Source of the DNA: an uncultured Armatimonadota bacterium
Lineage (GTDB): Bacteria; Armatimonadota; Fimbriimonadia; Fimbriimonadales; Fimbriimonadaceae
Direction of reading: 5' to 3'
Length of the DNA: 64,000 nucleotides
Assembly: GCA_903927025.1 (NCBI GenBank)
Contig: CAIYLG010000053.1
Location: forward strand, 1-64,000
Below are positions 50,723 to 58,976 of this stretch, in pieces. How positions within the stretch are numbered: the stretch's first letter is position 1; the number at the start of each line of letters is the position of its first letter. A program made the translations under genes and the position numbers. The notes below the pieces were generated by a model. That model did not search any database and was not told the origin of the DNA. It saw only the letters and a program-made list of their open reading frames with translations.

Positions 50723-53397
50723 CGATAGACACTGTCGAAAAGGTACGAGCCGCTTGAGATGGTCACCGGCTCGTATCCATCCACCGGCTTCTGGCTCACA
50801 AAAACGCTAAAAGCCTTAGAGGTCCCGTGCGTCATCCGAATCGCGGTCCCTGCTTTTGCAGGAACATAGACGGTCGCTGTGGTATTCGCCGGAATCGTCA
50901 CCGATAGTCTGCATCGATCTCCTTCCGTCTTCCAGTCATCTCGAATGTTGCCACGAATGGACTGGTAGGAGGAATGGACCCATGTGATCTGCGGGATCAG
51001 ATGGGGCCGAATGATGATCTTCGAGAATGCAGCTCCAGCGCTGTCCGGCTTGATCCCTGCCAAGTCCCCGTAGAACCAGTTCATGAGGTGTCCGAGCATG
51101 AAGTGGTTGTAGGAGTTCAGAGACGCATCCCAGCACTCCGCAAGAGTTGTGAGGCCCTTCTTAATCTGATAGCCATATCCGGGCCGTTCAGTTTGAAGAT
51201 GAATCTTCGCAACGAGGTCGGCTCTTCCAAACCTGGTAAGCACCCTCAGGAGCGCCGGATGGCCGATCTCTCCGCAGTCCACACCGTATCCATGCGCCTC
51301 AACGTCCGCAAGCAACTGTGCGAACGCTTGGGGTTCATCGGCCTTGGCAATCAAACCCAAATCGAGGGCCGTTGCTTGAGCAGACTGGGAACCCGAGCCG
51401 ACCTTGCCAGTAGCCTTGTCAAAGAAGCTCGCCCGAAATCGGGATTTGACGTGCTCCGCCGTGCTTAAGAGTCTTTCTGAATCCGTCTTGCCGCCCGTCA
51501 TCAGGTCGAACGCTGCCCCGGTATTCAAGAGGGCAAAATAGTACGCGGTATCAGTGATCGCAACGGGAGTTCTGGGATCGGTTCCGGCACCGTTCCAATC
51601 ACCCAATCCGTTGGAAAGAATTCCATCCTTTGCGACGGTGCCGAGGTAGGTGAGGTACCTCTTCATGCTGTCCAGATGCGATGCCACGAGCCATTTCTGC
51701 CCGTAGAACCGCGACGCTAGCTGAGGCAGAAGGAGATAGCAGCCACCCCATTCAACCGAGTCTCGAAATCCTCCGTCGTAGATGAAGTATTCGGGTGCCA
51801 TCGTCGGAACCATGCCGTTTGGCAGTTGGGTATCGGCCATATCCTGAGTTACTTTCCGGAACATCGTCGACATGTCAAATGAGTACATCAGGCCCTCACC
51901 GACGAGATGATCTTCCTCCAACCAGCCACTCTTCTCTCTGTGAGGGCAGTCTGAGATCACGCTCGCAAAATTTGAGAGCATCGCCCAACGGATGAGCTCC
52001 TCGGTCTTATTGAACAAGTCGCTTGAGCAGGTGAAACTTCCAGCGCCCGGGATGTCGGCGCGGACCATCAAGCCAGAAAAGCCGCGAAGAACACTCTTGG
52101 GGTCTATTGGTTTTCCATCGGGGCCATGTGCTTCTATCTGCCAATAGCGGGCGCCACAATACCAAAAGGCGGGATGCCAAGTTTCGACACCATTGCCCCC
52201 AAGCGTATAGGTGCAGTGCTTGCCGGCACGCATTGTCTGCTGTTCCATCGTGCCGTCCGCCTTAAGCACCTCCGCCGGAGACATGGTTATCGAAGCACCT
52301 CGAACCCCCATCACAGATATCTGCGGAACATACGGAGCGTTTTGGCCAAGGTCCAGAACCAACACCATCGGCTTCGGCTCAGTCGCGTCAACTGGCTGGC
52401 GCACTTCCATCACTCGCAAAGGGGGATTGGCGTGGGTCAGACCACGAAGCTCACCGTCAGGAGCAACCGCATATTGCGCCTGTGCCCAAGCATGATCATC
52501 GAACCCAGGCAACTTCCAACCTGGAACCTCCTTTCTAGCATCCCAGTCTTCACCGCCATAAACGCCGGAGTAGCTCTCCGGTCCCTCATGCACCTTCCAA
52601 GAAGGACTGCTGGTCACTAAGTCGCGTGAGCCATCCTCGTACCACACCATCAGCTGAAAGAAGACCTTCTTCGTTCCCCAGGACCGAGTCTGCTGACCTC
52701 CACGTGCGTCCAGCGACATATCGTACATCCCGTTTCCAACGTGCATCGCCACGCAATTGGCTCCTTGGCGAAGGAGGGAAGTGACATCGTATGAATCGGT
52801 GAGTACCGTCTTGGCGTACTGAGTCCATCCGGGCTTAAGCCAATCTTTACCAACCTGTCCCCCGTTGAGCCACAACTCGTACTGACCAAGTCCGGTTGAA
52901 AACGACACGGCACGCTTGATCGGTTTTCTCAGACGGAACTGATTGCGAAAATCGAGTGTGACCGCCTTGCTGGTCGCGCCAGCATCGATCCACGAGGCTC
53001 TCCACTCACGCACCGAGTCCAGGATCCCAGTCATCCAATGGGCGGGTTCACTCCAACCGGACGGGGTACCTTGCGAGTCCCAAACCCGAACCTTCCAGTA
53101 AACAGAAGAGGCTGACTGCAGCTTGGCTCCAGCGTACGCGATTTCAAGCGTCTCAGAGCTTGAAATCTTGCCTGAGTTCCACAGATTGCCTTGGTTTTGG
53201 CTAAGCGCGCCGAGGTTGTCTGCGGCAATGATTTGGAAGCCGGTTTGGCGCTGGCTCTCCTGGTCAGAACCCACTTTCCAAGATAGGTGTGGAGTTTTTG
53301 TATCCACATTCATCGGATCGACCGAATACTCGCAGCGGAGATCAGAAATCTTAAGTGCGGGAACGGCGACAAGAAGGAGGGCAGCAGTTATGAACAT
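50719..53397 (-). CDS. Alpha-L-rhamnosidase (GH78), exported
   Basis: 892 residues with a signal-like start (MFITAALLLVAVPALKISDL). The N-terminal beta-sandwich region holds TPHLSWKVGSDQESQRQTGF and VYWKVRVWDSQG; a carbohydrate-binding beta domain follows (TGLGQYELWLNGGQVGKDWL). The catalytic (alpha/alpha)6 barrel has the acidic motifs SDCPHREKSGWLEEDHLVGE and YDGGFRDSVEWGG. It ends with the C-terminal beta-sandwich. It removes terminal rhamnose from plant or microbial glycans. It is 66 bases downstream of a GH4 gene on the same strand, with a hairpin between. Confidence 0.93.
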   Translation of the reverse strand: MFITAALLLVAVPALKISDLRCEYSVDPMNVDTKTPHLSWKVGSDQESQRQTGFQIIAADNLGALSQNQGNLWNSGKISSSETLEIAYAGAKLQSASSVYWKVRVWDSQGTPSGWSEPAHWMTGILDSVREWRASWIDAGATSKAVTLDFRNQFRLRKPIKRAVSFSTGLGQYELWLNGGQVGKDWLKPGWTQYAKTVLTDSYDVTSLLRQGANCVAMHVGNGMYDMSLDARGGQQTRSWGTKKVFFQLMVWYEDGSRDLVTSSPSWKVHEGPESYSGVYGGEDWDARKEVPGWKLPGFDDHAWAQAQYAVAPDGELRGLTHANPPLRVMEVRQPVDATEPKPMVLVLDLGQNAPYVPQISVMGVRGASITMSPAEVLKADGTMEQQTMRAGKHCTYTLGGNGVETWHPAFWYCGARYWQIEAHGPDGKPIDPKSVLRGFSGLMVRADIPGAGSFTCSSDLFNKTEELIRWAMLSNFASVISDCPHREKSGWLEEDHLVGEGLMYSFDMSTMFRKVTQDMADTQLPNGMVPTMAPEYFIYDGGFRDSVEWGGCYLLLPQLASRFYGQKWLVASHLDSMKRYLTYLGTVAKDGILSNGLGDWNGAGTDPRTPVAITDTAYYFALLNTGAAFDLMTGGKTDSERLLSTAEHVKSRFRASFFDKATGKVGSGSQSAQATALDLGLIAKADEPQAFAQLLADVEAHGYGVDCGEIGHPALLRVLTRFGRADLVAKIHLQTERPGYGYQIKKGLTTLAECWDASLNSYNHFMLGHLMNWFYGDLAGIKPDSAGAAFSKIIIRPHLIPQITWVHSSYQSIRGNIRDDWKTEGDRCRLSVTIPANTTATVYVPAKAGTAIRMTHGTSKAFSVFVSQKPVDGYEPVTISSGSYLFDSVYR

Positions 53398-53430
53398 CCT
53401 GAAACAATTTCCGACGCAGGCATCAGATTC

Positions 53431-53454
53431 GGCCGGGGTTCGGAGACCCCGGCC
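53431..53454 (-). promoter_or_regulatory. Hairpin between the GH4 and GH78 genes
   Basis: A perfect 9-bp stem, very GC-rich (GGCCGGGGT at 53431-53439, complement at 53446-53454), with a 6-base loop and no T-run. It lies 9 bases after the GH4 stop and about 35 before the GH78 start, and could stabilise the upstream mRNA end or set the ratio of the two products. Confidence 0.5.
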
Positions 53455-53463
53455 ATAACGAGC

Positions 53464-54855
53464 CTATTTGAATCCTGGCAGAAATTCTGCTTCAGCTTTG
53501 AACAGGCGGTCCACCATCTCCGTGATCTCAGCTGGAGAACACACAGCGGCAGTAAGCGGATCCATCATCAAAGCCCAGGTCGCGAGCTGCTTGGATTTCT
53601 GAATGGCGGCATCCGCCGCGAGATCGAACATTCTCATGTTCGAATCACAGATGGCGGCCATCTGCTTTGGAAGTCTTCCGTAGCGGATCGGCTGAATGCC
53701 GTTATGGTTCACCAAACACGCAACTTCCACGCAGCCGTCTGCGGGAAGATTCTCGATGCAGCCGTTATTCTCCACGTTTCCGTGGATCTTGAAGTTCTGG
53801 TTCTTCTCAATCGCTTCGATGATCCAAGCACCGTACTCCCAGCTTCGCTCCAGTTTGATCTTCTCTTCGCCGGATAGCTGTTTGGCACGAGACTCGTCCT
53901 GTCCCTTTCGCCAATTGGGCCAGTTGTCCGCATAGAAGCTTTCTTGGCCACGATAGCCGGTGTCCGTGTACTTTTCGAGGAGATCCTTTCGCTTTCGGTA
54001 GTAGGGAAGGTATTCGCTGAGGTGACCGCTTGACTCCGTAATGAAAGCTCCGAAGTGGAGCATCATGTCCGATCGGACTGGCTCGTTCTTGGCAAAATCA
54101 CTCGAACGGTCTGTAGCCTTCGCCATCAGAATCGGATAGAGACTCTCGCCGTTTGGTCCGTTGAATTCGGTGAACCAGGCGAGGTGATTGATTCCGGCGC
54201 ATTTCCACTGAATTTGTTCGTACGGCGTTTCCGCGTAGTCAGCCAGCATGTGCGACGTCCCTTGAACGGAGTGGCAAAGTCCAACAGTATGCAGGCTTGA
54301 GGTTCTAGCCGCCGCAAGACACATCATGTTCATCGGGTTTGTGTAGTTCAGAACGATAGCCTTGGGACACAGTCGCTGAACGTCTCTTAGAATCTCGATG
54401 TAGACCGGAAGTGTCCTTAACGCCTTCATCAGTCCACCCGGGCCGATCGTGTCGCCAATGTTTTGGCTCACGCCGAACTCTAGGGGAATATCATTGTCGT
54501 ACCGAACGCACGCCACTCCGCTGACTTCGATGGCATTTACGATGTAGTCGGTCCCTGGAAGCAGTTCTGCCCGATTCGTACTCGCGGAGATGACCCACTT
54601 GTCCGAGGCCCCTGCCTCTTCAACGATCTTGTGCATCAGCTTCTCAGCCAGAGCGAGCCGCTCCCCATCGATGTCGATCAGGCGGAGTTCTCCACCGAGA
54701 GTTCCCGGTGTCAGAACAACATCCTTAAGGATGGAATTGGTAAAGAAGCTTCCCGCCCCCATCATCGTGACGTTAATCTTGCGGGGCATTGTGCCGGGGA
54801 GTCCCAACTGGGTGTCGGCTTTGGTGTGATCGGCGTGTGAGGTCGCGAGAGCCAT
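53464..54855 (-). CDS. Glycoside hydrolase family 4, alpha-galactosidase/glucuronidase-like
   Basis: 463 residues. GH4 enzymes use NAD+ and a divalent metal to oxidise and cleave alpha- or beta-linked sugars. The Rossmann NAD motif is KINVTMMGAGSFF near residue 25, followed by LNYTNPMNMM and the metal Cys/His in GLCHSVQGTSHML. AGINHLAWFTEFNGPNGES and EYLPYYRKRKD fit the MelA-like branch. The 22 residues before the Rossmann strand are extra. Specificity cannot be fixed. It is upstream of GH78. Confidence 0.9.
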   Translation of the reverse strand: MALATSHADHTKADTQLGLPGTMPRKINVTMMGAGSFFTNSILKDVVLTPGTLGGELRLIDIDGERLALAEKLMHKIVEEAGASDKWVISASTNRAELLPGTDYIVNAIEVSGVACVRYDNDIPLEFGVSQNIGDTIGPGGLMKALRTLPVYIEILRDVQRLCPKAIVLNYTNPMNMMCLAAARTSSLHTVGLCHSVQGTSHMLADYAETPYEQIQWKCAGINHLAWFTEFNGPNGESLYPILMAKATDRSSDFAKNEPVRSDMMLHFGAFITESSGHLSEYLPYYRKRKDLLEKYTDTGYRGQESFYADNWPNWRKGQDESRAKQLSGEEKIKLERSWEYGAWIIEAIEKNQNFKIHGNVENNGCIENLPADGCVEVACLVNHNGIQPIRYGRLPKQMAAICDSNMRMFDLAADAAIQKSKQLATWALMMDPLTAAVCSPAEITEMVDRLFKAEAEFLPGFK

Positions 54856-55056
54856 TGTGAAAACTTAGCAGATGCGCCCCACCAACTGCGACGGTTTTGT
54901 GCTTGAAATAGGGCTGATTGATATTCTCAGCGCCGTGATGGAATTGCTGGGACTATAATCTCACTAGCATTTGGGAGACTGCCTTTCCGAATTGCCGGCT
55001 CCATCAGAAGCCTCTAGCAAATCTGGGCAGGAATCCTCTGGAGAAAACAGCCAACA

Positions 55057-55521
55057 GTGCAATTGTCCAACTTAGACAGCAAGCTCATCCTTCTGATTGA
55101 GGACAACATTGACGACGAGCGACTCACTCTTCGAGCCCTTCGCCGGAACAACATCATGAACGAGGTCGTCGTCGCCTGCGATGGCCAAGAGGCGATTGAT
55201 TACCTCTTTGGCAGCGGCAGCTTTACGGGCAGAGATATGACGGTAATGCCAGCTGTTATTGTCCTGGACCTTAAACTTCCAAGACTGAGCGGACTCGAGG
55301 TCCTCAAACGAATTCGAGCCAACGAACAGACCCGTCGGATCCCCGTCGTTGTTCTAACGGCATCGGAGGATGCAACCCAGGTTGAGGCAAGCTACGCCAT
55401 CGGCGCAAACTCCTACATTCGTAAGCCAACCGATCCTGCGGAGTTCTCAGAGATGATTCTCCAGGTAGCCATGTACTGGCTTCTACTGAATCGAACGTCA
55501 AGTGAGCGGATTCTAGCTTGA
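55057..55521 (+). CDS. Single-domain response regulator (Rcp1-like)
   Basis: 154 residues from a GTG at 55057. A CheY-like receiver with ILLIEDNIDDERL acidic pocket, the phosphoacceptor Asp in VIVLDLKLPRLSG, the Thr in VVVLTASEDAT, and the Lys in YIRKPTD. It has the extra loop typical of cyanobacterial Rcp1-type regulators (CDGQEAIDYLFGSG). There is no output domain and no kinase nearby, so its partner is elsewhere. A TATAAT box lies at 54954-54959, about 100 bases upstream. Confidence 0.93.
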   Translation: MQLSNLDSKLILLIEDNIDDERLTLRALRRNNIMNEVVVACDGQEAIDYLFGSGSFTGRDMTVMPAVIVLDLKLPRLSGLEVLKRIRANEQTRRIPVVVLTASEDATQVEASYAIGANSYIRKPTDPAEFSEMILQVAMYWLLLNRTSSERILA

Positions 55522-55537
55522 GAAAGCCTCTGGACCC

Positions 55538-55566
55538 TTGCAATCTGCTGCAGCTGATGCCATAAT
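55538..55566 (+). promoter_or_regulatory. Sigma-70-type promoter of the tRNA-Asp/tRNA-Phe unit
   Basis: TTGCAA (55538-55543) and CATAAT (55561-55566) are separated by exactly 17 bases. The start would lie about 6 bases before tRNA-Asp. Confidence 0.7.
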
Positions 55567-55578
55567 TCACCTCTGTTC

Positions 55579-55654
<76 letters not shown>

Positions 55655-55666
55655 TTTTTCTCACGT

Positions 55667-55742
55667 GCCGCGATAGCTCAGTCGGTAGAGCATAGCACTG
55701 AAAATGCTAGGGTCCCCGGTTCAAGTCCGGGTTGCGGCACCA
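55667..55742 (+). tRNA. tRNA-Phe (anticodon GAA)
   Basis: Acceptor GCCGCGA with TTGCGGC, anticodon stem TAGCA with TGCTA and loop CTGAAAA (GAA at 55700-55702), T arm GGTTCAAGT, discriminator A, encoded CCA. Probably co-transcribed with tRNA-Asp. Confidence 0.97.
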
Positions 55743-55820
55743 CCCTTTTCCCCGTTCGAATTTTCCAACGGCGTGGGCAAATGGCAGCTTTCCGAAACCC
55801 GTCTCGATGATCAGCAGTAA

Positions 55821-55851
55821 GCTGTCGATATGCTGTCGATATGCTATCGAT
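55821..55851 (+). repeat. Tandem 11-base repeat around a start codon
   Basis: GCTGTCGATAT occurs twice back to back (55821-55831 and 55832-55842), with a third diverged copy (GCTATCGAT...). The ATG used by the next gene is formed at the junction after the second copy. Confidence 0.8.
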
Positions 55852-56629
55852 CGCAATCGCATCCCTTGTCCTGGCCAAATCCGGCCCGGTTCACTTTTCG
55901 GACCAGGTGACTCTGCGATTCCATCCGCCAGTCGGAAAGAAATACCCCTTCAAAATGAAGATGGCCATGTCCATGTCGTTTGGACCGAAAGCCCCTCCGA
56001 TGGAAGTAACCACATCGATGGACGTGGTTATGGCCGTTCTCGCCGCAAGCGCCGGCGTCACAACGATGTCCACAAAGATTTCCAACGCTCATGTAGCGAT
56101 GCCGCCAAACAGCCCAATGGCCGGAATGAAGTCCAGCATGGAGCAGCAGATGATGGCGAAATCAGTGCAAATGAAGATCGACACTCGATATCACATCTCG
56201 GCAACGTCGGGTTTAGGCGCAGATGCTGCCCTGACTAATTTGCAGACGCTGTCGTTCCCGGAGAAGGCGATCAAGACCGGAGACGAGTGGGGTTCGAGTC
56301 TGGACATCTCCAAGGCCATGGCAGGAATCATGTCTGGCAAGACTCCTGGAATGGAGATGAAGGGCAGTATTCCCATCCGCTTCAAGCTTGAGAGAATTGG
56401 CCAAGGACCTAAAGGAAGGGCCGCCTTCATCAGCCTAACGATGGAGGGGACAATGTCCATGTCGATGCAAGGACAGCTCATTCCGGTGACCATGCATTCC
56501 GTGGGCAACTTCATCGTTGATGTTGCCACTGGCATGACAATGGGCATGAAAGTGAACTCCGAGTCTTCCTCCAAAATCGGCGGCAACTCGATGAGCCAGA
56601 AGATGCTCCAAACCATGACGCTTCAGTAA
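55841..56629 (+). CDS. Exported DUF6263-like protein, methionine-rich
   Basis: 262 residues with a short signal-like start (MLSIAIASLVLAKSGP). Beta-rich, with LRFHPPVGKKYPFKMKMAMS at the front, LSFPEKAIKTGDEWGSSLDI in the middle and FIVDVATGMTMGMKV at the end, the pattern of DUF6263-type exported proteins. It is unusually rich in Met (about 30). Function unknown. It lies 100 bases after tRNA-Phe and converges on a methyltransferase gene. Confidence 0.8.
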   Translation: MLSIAIASLVLAKSGPVHFSDQVTLRFHPPVGKKYPFKMKMAMSMSFGPKAPPMEVTTSMDVVMAVLAASAGVTTMSTKISNAHVAMPPNSPMAGMKSSMEQQMMAKSVQMKIDTRYHISATSGLGADAALTNLQTLSFPEKAIKTGDEWGSSLDISKAMAGIMSGKTPGMEMKGSIPIRFKLERIGQGPKGRAAFISLTMEGTMSMSMQGQLIPVTMHSVGNFIVDVATGMTMGMKVNSESSSKIGGNSMSQKMLQTMTLQ

Positions 56630-56649
56630 GCCTCGAGAATTCTCTCTCG

Positions 56650-57357
56650 TCAGCGTCGAGTGAACTCGATAATGTGCTGGCGGGGGAGGATTTCGACCGT
56701 CTTCTTATAATCCAGAGGAAAGATCGCCATCTCTTTGCGTACCTGAGCAACCGACATCTTGTGAACAAGCTTGATCGGCACATCAGGATCCTCCTGCCTA
56801 TACTCGACAAAAACAAGTCGTCCGCCCTTCTTGAGAGCTGGGACCATATTCGAGATCATTTCGTAGGGCTTATCGAACTCATGATAGACATCCACCATGA
56901 TCATGAGGTCGATCGAACCCGGCTTTAGCTTGGGGTTTGTGGTTGTGCCCAGCCAGGGCTTCACGTTCTTAAAGCCGTTCTGCTTGGACTTTTCTCGAAC
57001 GATGTCGAGCATCTCGGGCTGGATATCTTCTGCGTACACCACCCCAGTAGCGCCTACCGCTTTTGCCATGATGAAGGACAGATAGCCGCTGCCAGCGCCT
57101 ATGTCTGCGACACTCATCCCGGGTTTGAGCTCCAGGTGCTTCACCAAGATGGACGGAGCTTCTTCTGCCTCTCGCTCAGGTCGATCAAGCCAATCAGCCG
57201 CTTCGTGCCCCATCACCTGCGCAATCTCTCGCCCCAGGTAGAACACGCCAATCCCGTCCGGATCGTGATCCTCGCGGTGGACGTACGGTGGATGCGACTG
57301 AACCTGGGCAATTGCCAGCAGGGTCAGGGCTTTCAGAGCAAACGGTTGGAGTGTCAT
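56650..57357 (-). CDS. Exported class I methyltransferase-like protein
   Basis: The start is taken at ATG 57357 (MTLQPFALKALTLLAIAQVQ), which gives a signal peptide; the frame also runs through an upstream hairpin to 57399. About 235 residues. The N-terminal family stretch is FYLGREIAQVMGHEAADWLD, the SAM motif is VADIGAGSGYLSFIMAK near residue 82, and MIMVDVYHEFDKPYEM is motif IV. SAM is not expected outside the cytoplasm, so export is puzzling. A terminator hairpin ends seven bases before the start. Confidence 0.85.
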   Translation of the reverse strand: MTLQPFALKALTLLAIAQVQSHPPYVHREDHDPDGIGVFYLGREIAQVMGHEAADWLDRPEREAEEAPSILVKHLELKPGMSVADIGAGSGYLSFIMAKAVGATGVVYAEDIQPEMLDIVREKSKQNGFKNVKPWLGTTTNPKLKPGSIDLMIMVDVYHEFDKPYEMISNMVPALKKGGRLVFVEYRQEDPDVPIKLVHKMSVAQVRKEMAIFPLDYKKTVEILPRQHIIEFTRR

Positions 57358-57359
57358 AA

Positions 57360-57391
57360 GAAAAGTCCTGCCCCATTTGCGGGGCAGGACT
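57360..57391 (-). terminator. Terminator hairpin touching the methyltransferase start
   Basis: An 11-bp perfect stem (57364-57374 with 57381-57391) and six-base loop are followed on the minus strand by TTTTCTT and then directly ATG at 57357. It ends the upstream PPPRQ-protein transcript, and its 3' arm contains the only AGGA before that start. Confidence 0.85.
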
Positions 57392-57429
57392 CTATTCATA
57401 GCGCGTTTGCTCGATTAAAGCTAGATCCT

Positions 57430-58596
57430 TTAGTTGACGCCCTGAATTACATCTGGAGATGTCCCAACCTGCGTGAGGGTCCACTGTCCGCTGACGTCCT
57501 GAAGAACGAAGCTCATGTACACAATTCGCTGAGAACCGTCCGTAGCGGTATAGGTCTGCGAGCCAGATGCGCAGAAGACTCCCGGAGATCGCTCGTGCAG
57601 GTAATTCAGGTTGAGCTGAGTGTTCTGCATGTTGGCGATCGCGTCTCGAGTGAGGTCAACATAGTTGCTAGAAGTCAGCGAATACTGATACCTGCCTCTC
57701 AAGAAAACGGCAATCGACATATTTGGGGAGACAATCGAAGCCAAGCCATCAATGTTTCCGCCCTGAAACGTCTCAGTGATTTCGTCCAAGGCTCCGTTGA
57801 GTCCTGGCTCGTTCTGATCTAGGTTCGGGTCGTTGATGAGGTTGTTGTCCTCTACATTCGCATACCCGCTCCAGTAGTTGCCACTATAGTTCGGCATATC
57901 AATGAATGCCACCGTGGGAGGGTAGACGGCGCAGACGCTGATGTCGATGTACGGCAAACAAATCCCGAAATAGAAGCTGTAGGGCGAGTAGTAGCACGCC
58001 CCAGCCCTATATTGCTGTCTGTAAAAAGGGAAGTGGACATAGCCATGGGGGAAATACCGCTTCTGCCAGCCCAGGCGCACGGCGAGGCCTTTTCGAAGAT
58101 TGAGACCATTGTCATAATGGCGACCTTGTCCGGTCTTGGTGAACTTTCTCTCAGCCTGGAGGTGAGGAAGAACCTGCCTGTTTCTCGCTGGGGCTTGCGC
58201 CACCGGACGTACTCGTGGAGGCGGAGTGCGATCTGTCCCGCGTACTGGTGGCACCTTTTCAAACGTACCCTGGCCATTTCGGTTGACGTAGTTCGGAGTT
58301 CTCACACCCTCTCTTCTCGCGTGCACAGGTGGAGGAGTATCCGCTCGCTGTGGCGGGTTCTGTCTTTGAGGAGGTGGAGACTGTCTCTGCGGAGGATTTT
58401 GCCGCTGCGGGGGCGGAGACTGGCGTTGCGGTGGAGGAGACTGCCGTGGAGGTGGCGATTGTCTCGGTGGAGGCGACTGCTTTTGCTTATCGTCCCGTCT
58501 CTGCCCTCCAGCGCCCCAACTCGAAGAGGATAAGGCTATGGCCAAAAGGCTTGCGGCCAGTGCGGCATATTTTCTAGTCTCATGAAGATGAATCAT
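57430..58596 (-). CDS. Exported protein with PPPRQ repeats
   Basis: The start is taken at ATG 58596 (MIHLHETRKYAALAASLLAI), which has GGAGG 8 bases upstream; the frame extends to 58644. About 388 residues: a signal peptide ending near SSSWGAGG, a Pro/Gln/Arg-rich linker of repeated SPPPRQ and SPPPQRQ units (about residues 40-90), a basic stretch, a Tyr-rich region (YYSPYSFYFGICLPYIDISV), and a C-terminal domain (about 270-388) whose helix/sheet pattern (FQGGNIDGLASIVSPNMSIA, YLHERSPGVF) resembles a cystatin/NTF2-like fold. The linker is likely extended and wall-spanning. Function unknown. Confidence 0.8.
   Translation of the reverse strand: MIHLHETRKYAALAASLLAIALSSSSWGAGGQRRDDKQKQSPPPRQSPPPRQSPPPQRQSPPPQRQNPPQRQSPPPQRQNPPQRADTPPPVHARREGVRTPNYVNRNGQGTFEKVPPVRGTDRTPPPRVRPVAQAPARNRQVLPHLQAERKFTKTGQGRHYDNGLNLRKGLAVRLGWQKRYFPHGYVHFPFYRQQYRAGACYYSPYSFYFGICLPYIDISVCAVYPPTVAFIDMPNYSGNYWSGYANVEDNNLINDPNLDQNEPGLNGALDEITETFQGGNIDGLASIVSPNMSIAVFLRGRYQYSLTSSNYVDLTRDAIANMQNTQLNLNYLHERSPGVFCASGSQTYTATDGSQRIVYMSFVLQDVSGQWTLTQVGTSPDVIQGVN
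58330..58475 (-). repeat. Degenerate coding repeat of the PPPRQ linker
   Basis: An imperfect 15-24 base coding repeat, about seven units, encodes SPPPRQ, SPPPQRQ and NPPQRQ. Boundaries are approximate. Confidence 0.7.
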
Positions 58597-58709
58597 TGTG
58601 TTCCCTCCATCATTGAGGCGTGATTTGTAGGCCCGTCGTTCCATCCTTTGAAGATTGCAAGTGACAAACTGAAGAAGAAGACCCTTTGTGGGTCAGCCGT
58701 TTCCTCCAC

Positions 58710-58946
58710 TCAGCCAGAAACGAGCGTCACAAACGGACCACCCTGGAATTCAACTTCATCCCCAGGATAAAGCTTCTTTCCTCGTCGGTTTTCCAGTTCG
58801 CCGTTGACTCTTATGGTTGTCTTCGCCAGGTAGTCCTTCACCTCTGAGCCGGACCCAATGAGGCTTAAGAGCTTCACCAACTGGCCAAGGGTTATCAGTT
58901 CAGTGGAGATTGTCTGTGTGATTTTGTTTTTCGGGTTTTTACCCAT
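58710..58946 (-). CDS. Small S4-domain RNA-binding protein (YaaA-like)
   Basis: 78 residues, essentially one S4 domain: STELITLGQLVKLLSLIGSG, KDYLAKTTIRVNGELENRRG, KKLYPGDEVEF. Closest to the YaaA/RqcP-type S4 proteins linked with DNA replication or ribosome functions in Firmicutes. The usual dnaN/recF neighbours are absent. It lies 30 bases downstream of the M28 peptidase gene. Confidence 0.87.
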   Translation of the reverse strand: MGKNPKNKITQTISTELITLGQLVKLLSLIGSGSEVKDYLAKTTIRVNGELENRRGKKLYPGDEVEFQGGPFVTLVSG

Positions 58947-58976
58947 TGCTAGCGTTTACCATAGTTGGGCGCTTTG

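Noticed and set aside
54960-55056. Leader of the response regulator considered as a riboswitch
   Set aside because: I could not build a stable fold matching any known class from this stretch.
57136-57822. 228-codon plus-strand frame across 57.1-57.8 kb
   Set aside because: It runs through a terminator hairpin and opposes two genes with better starts.
58330-58475. Repeat block considered as CRISPR or minisatellite
   Set aside because: Units are 15-24 bases with no spacers and are in frame with a Pro-rich protein linker.
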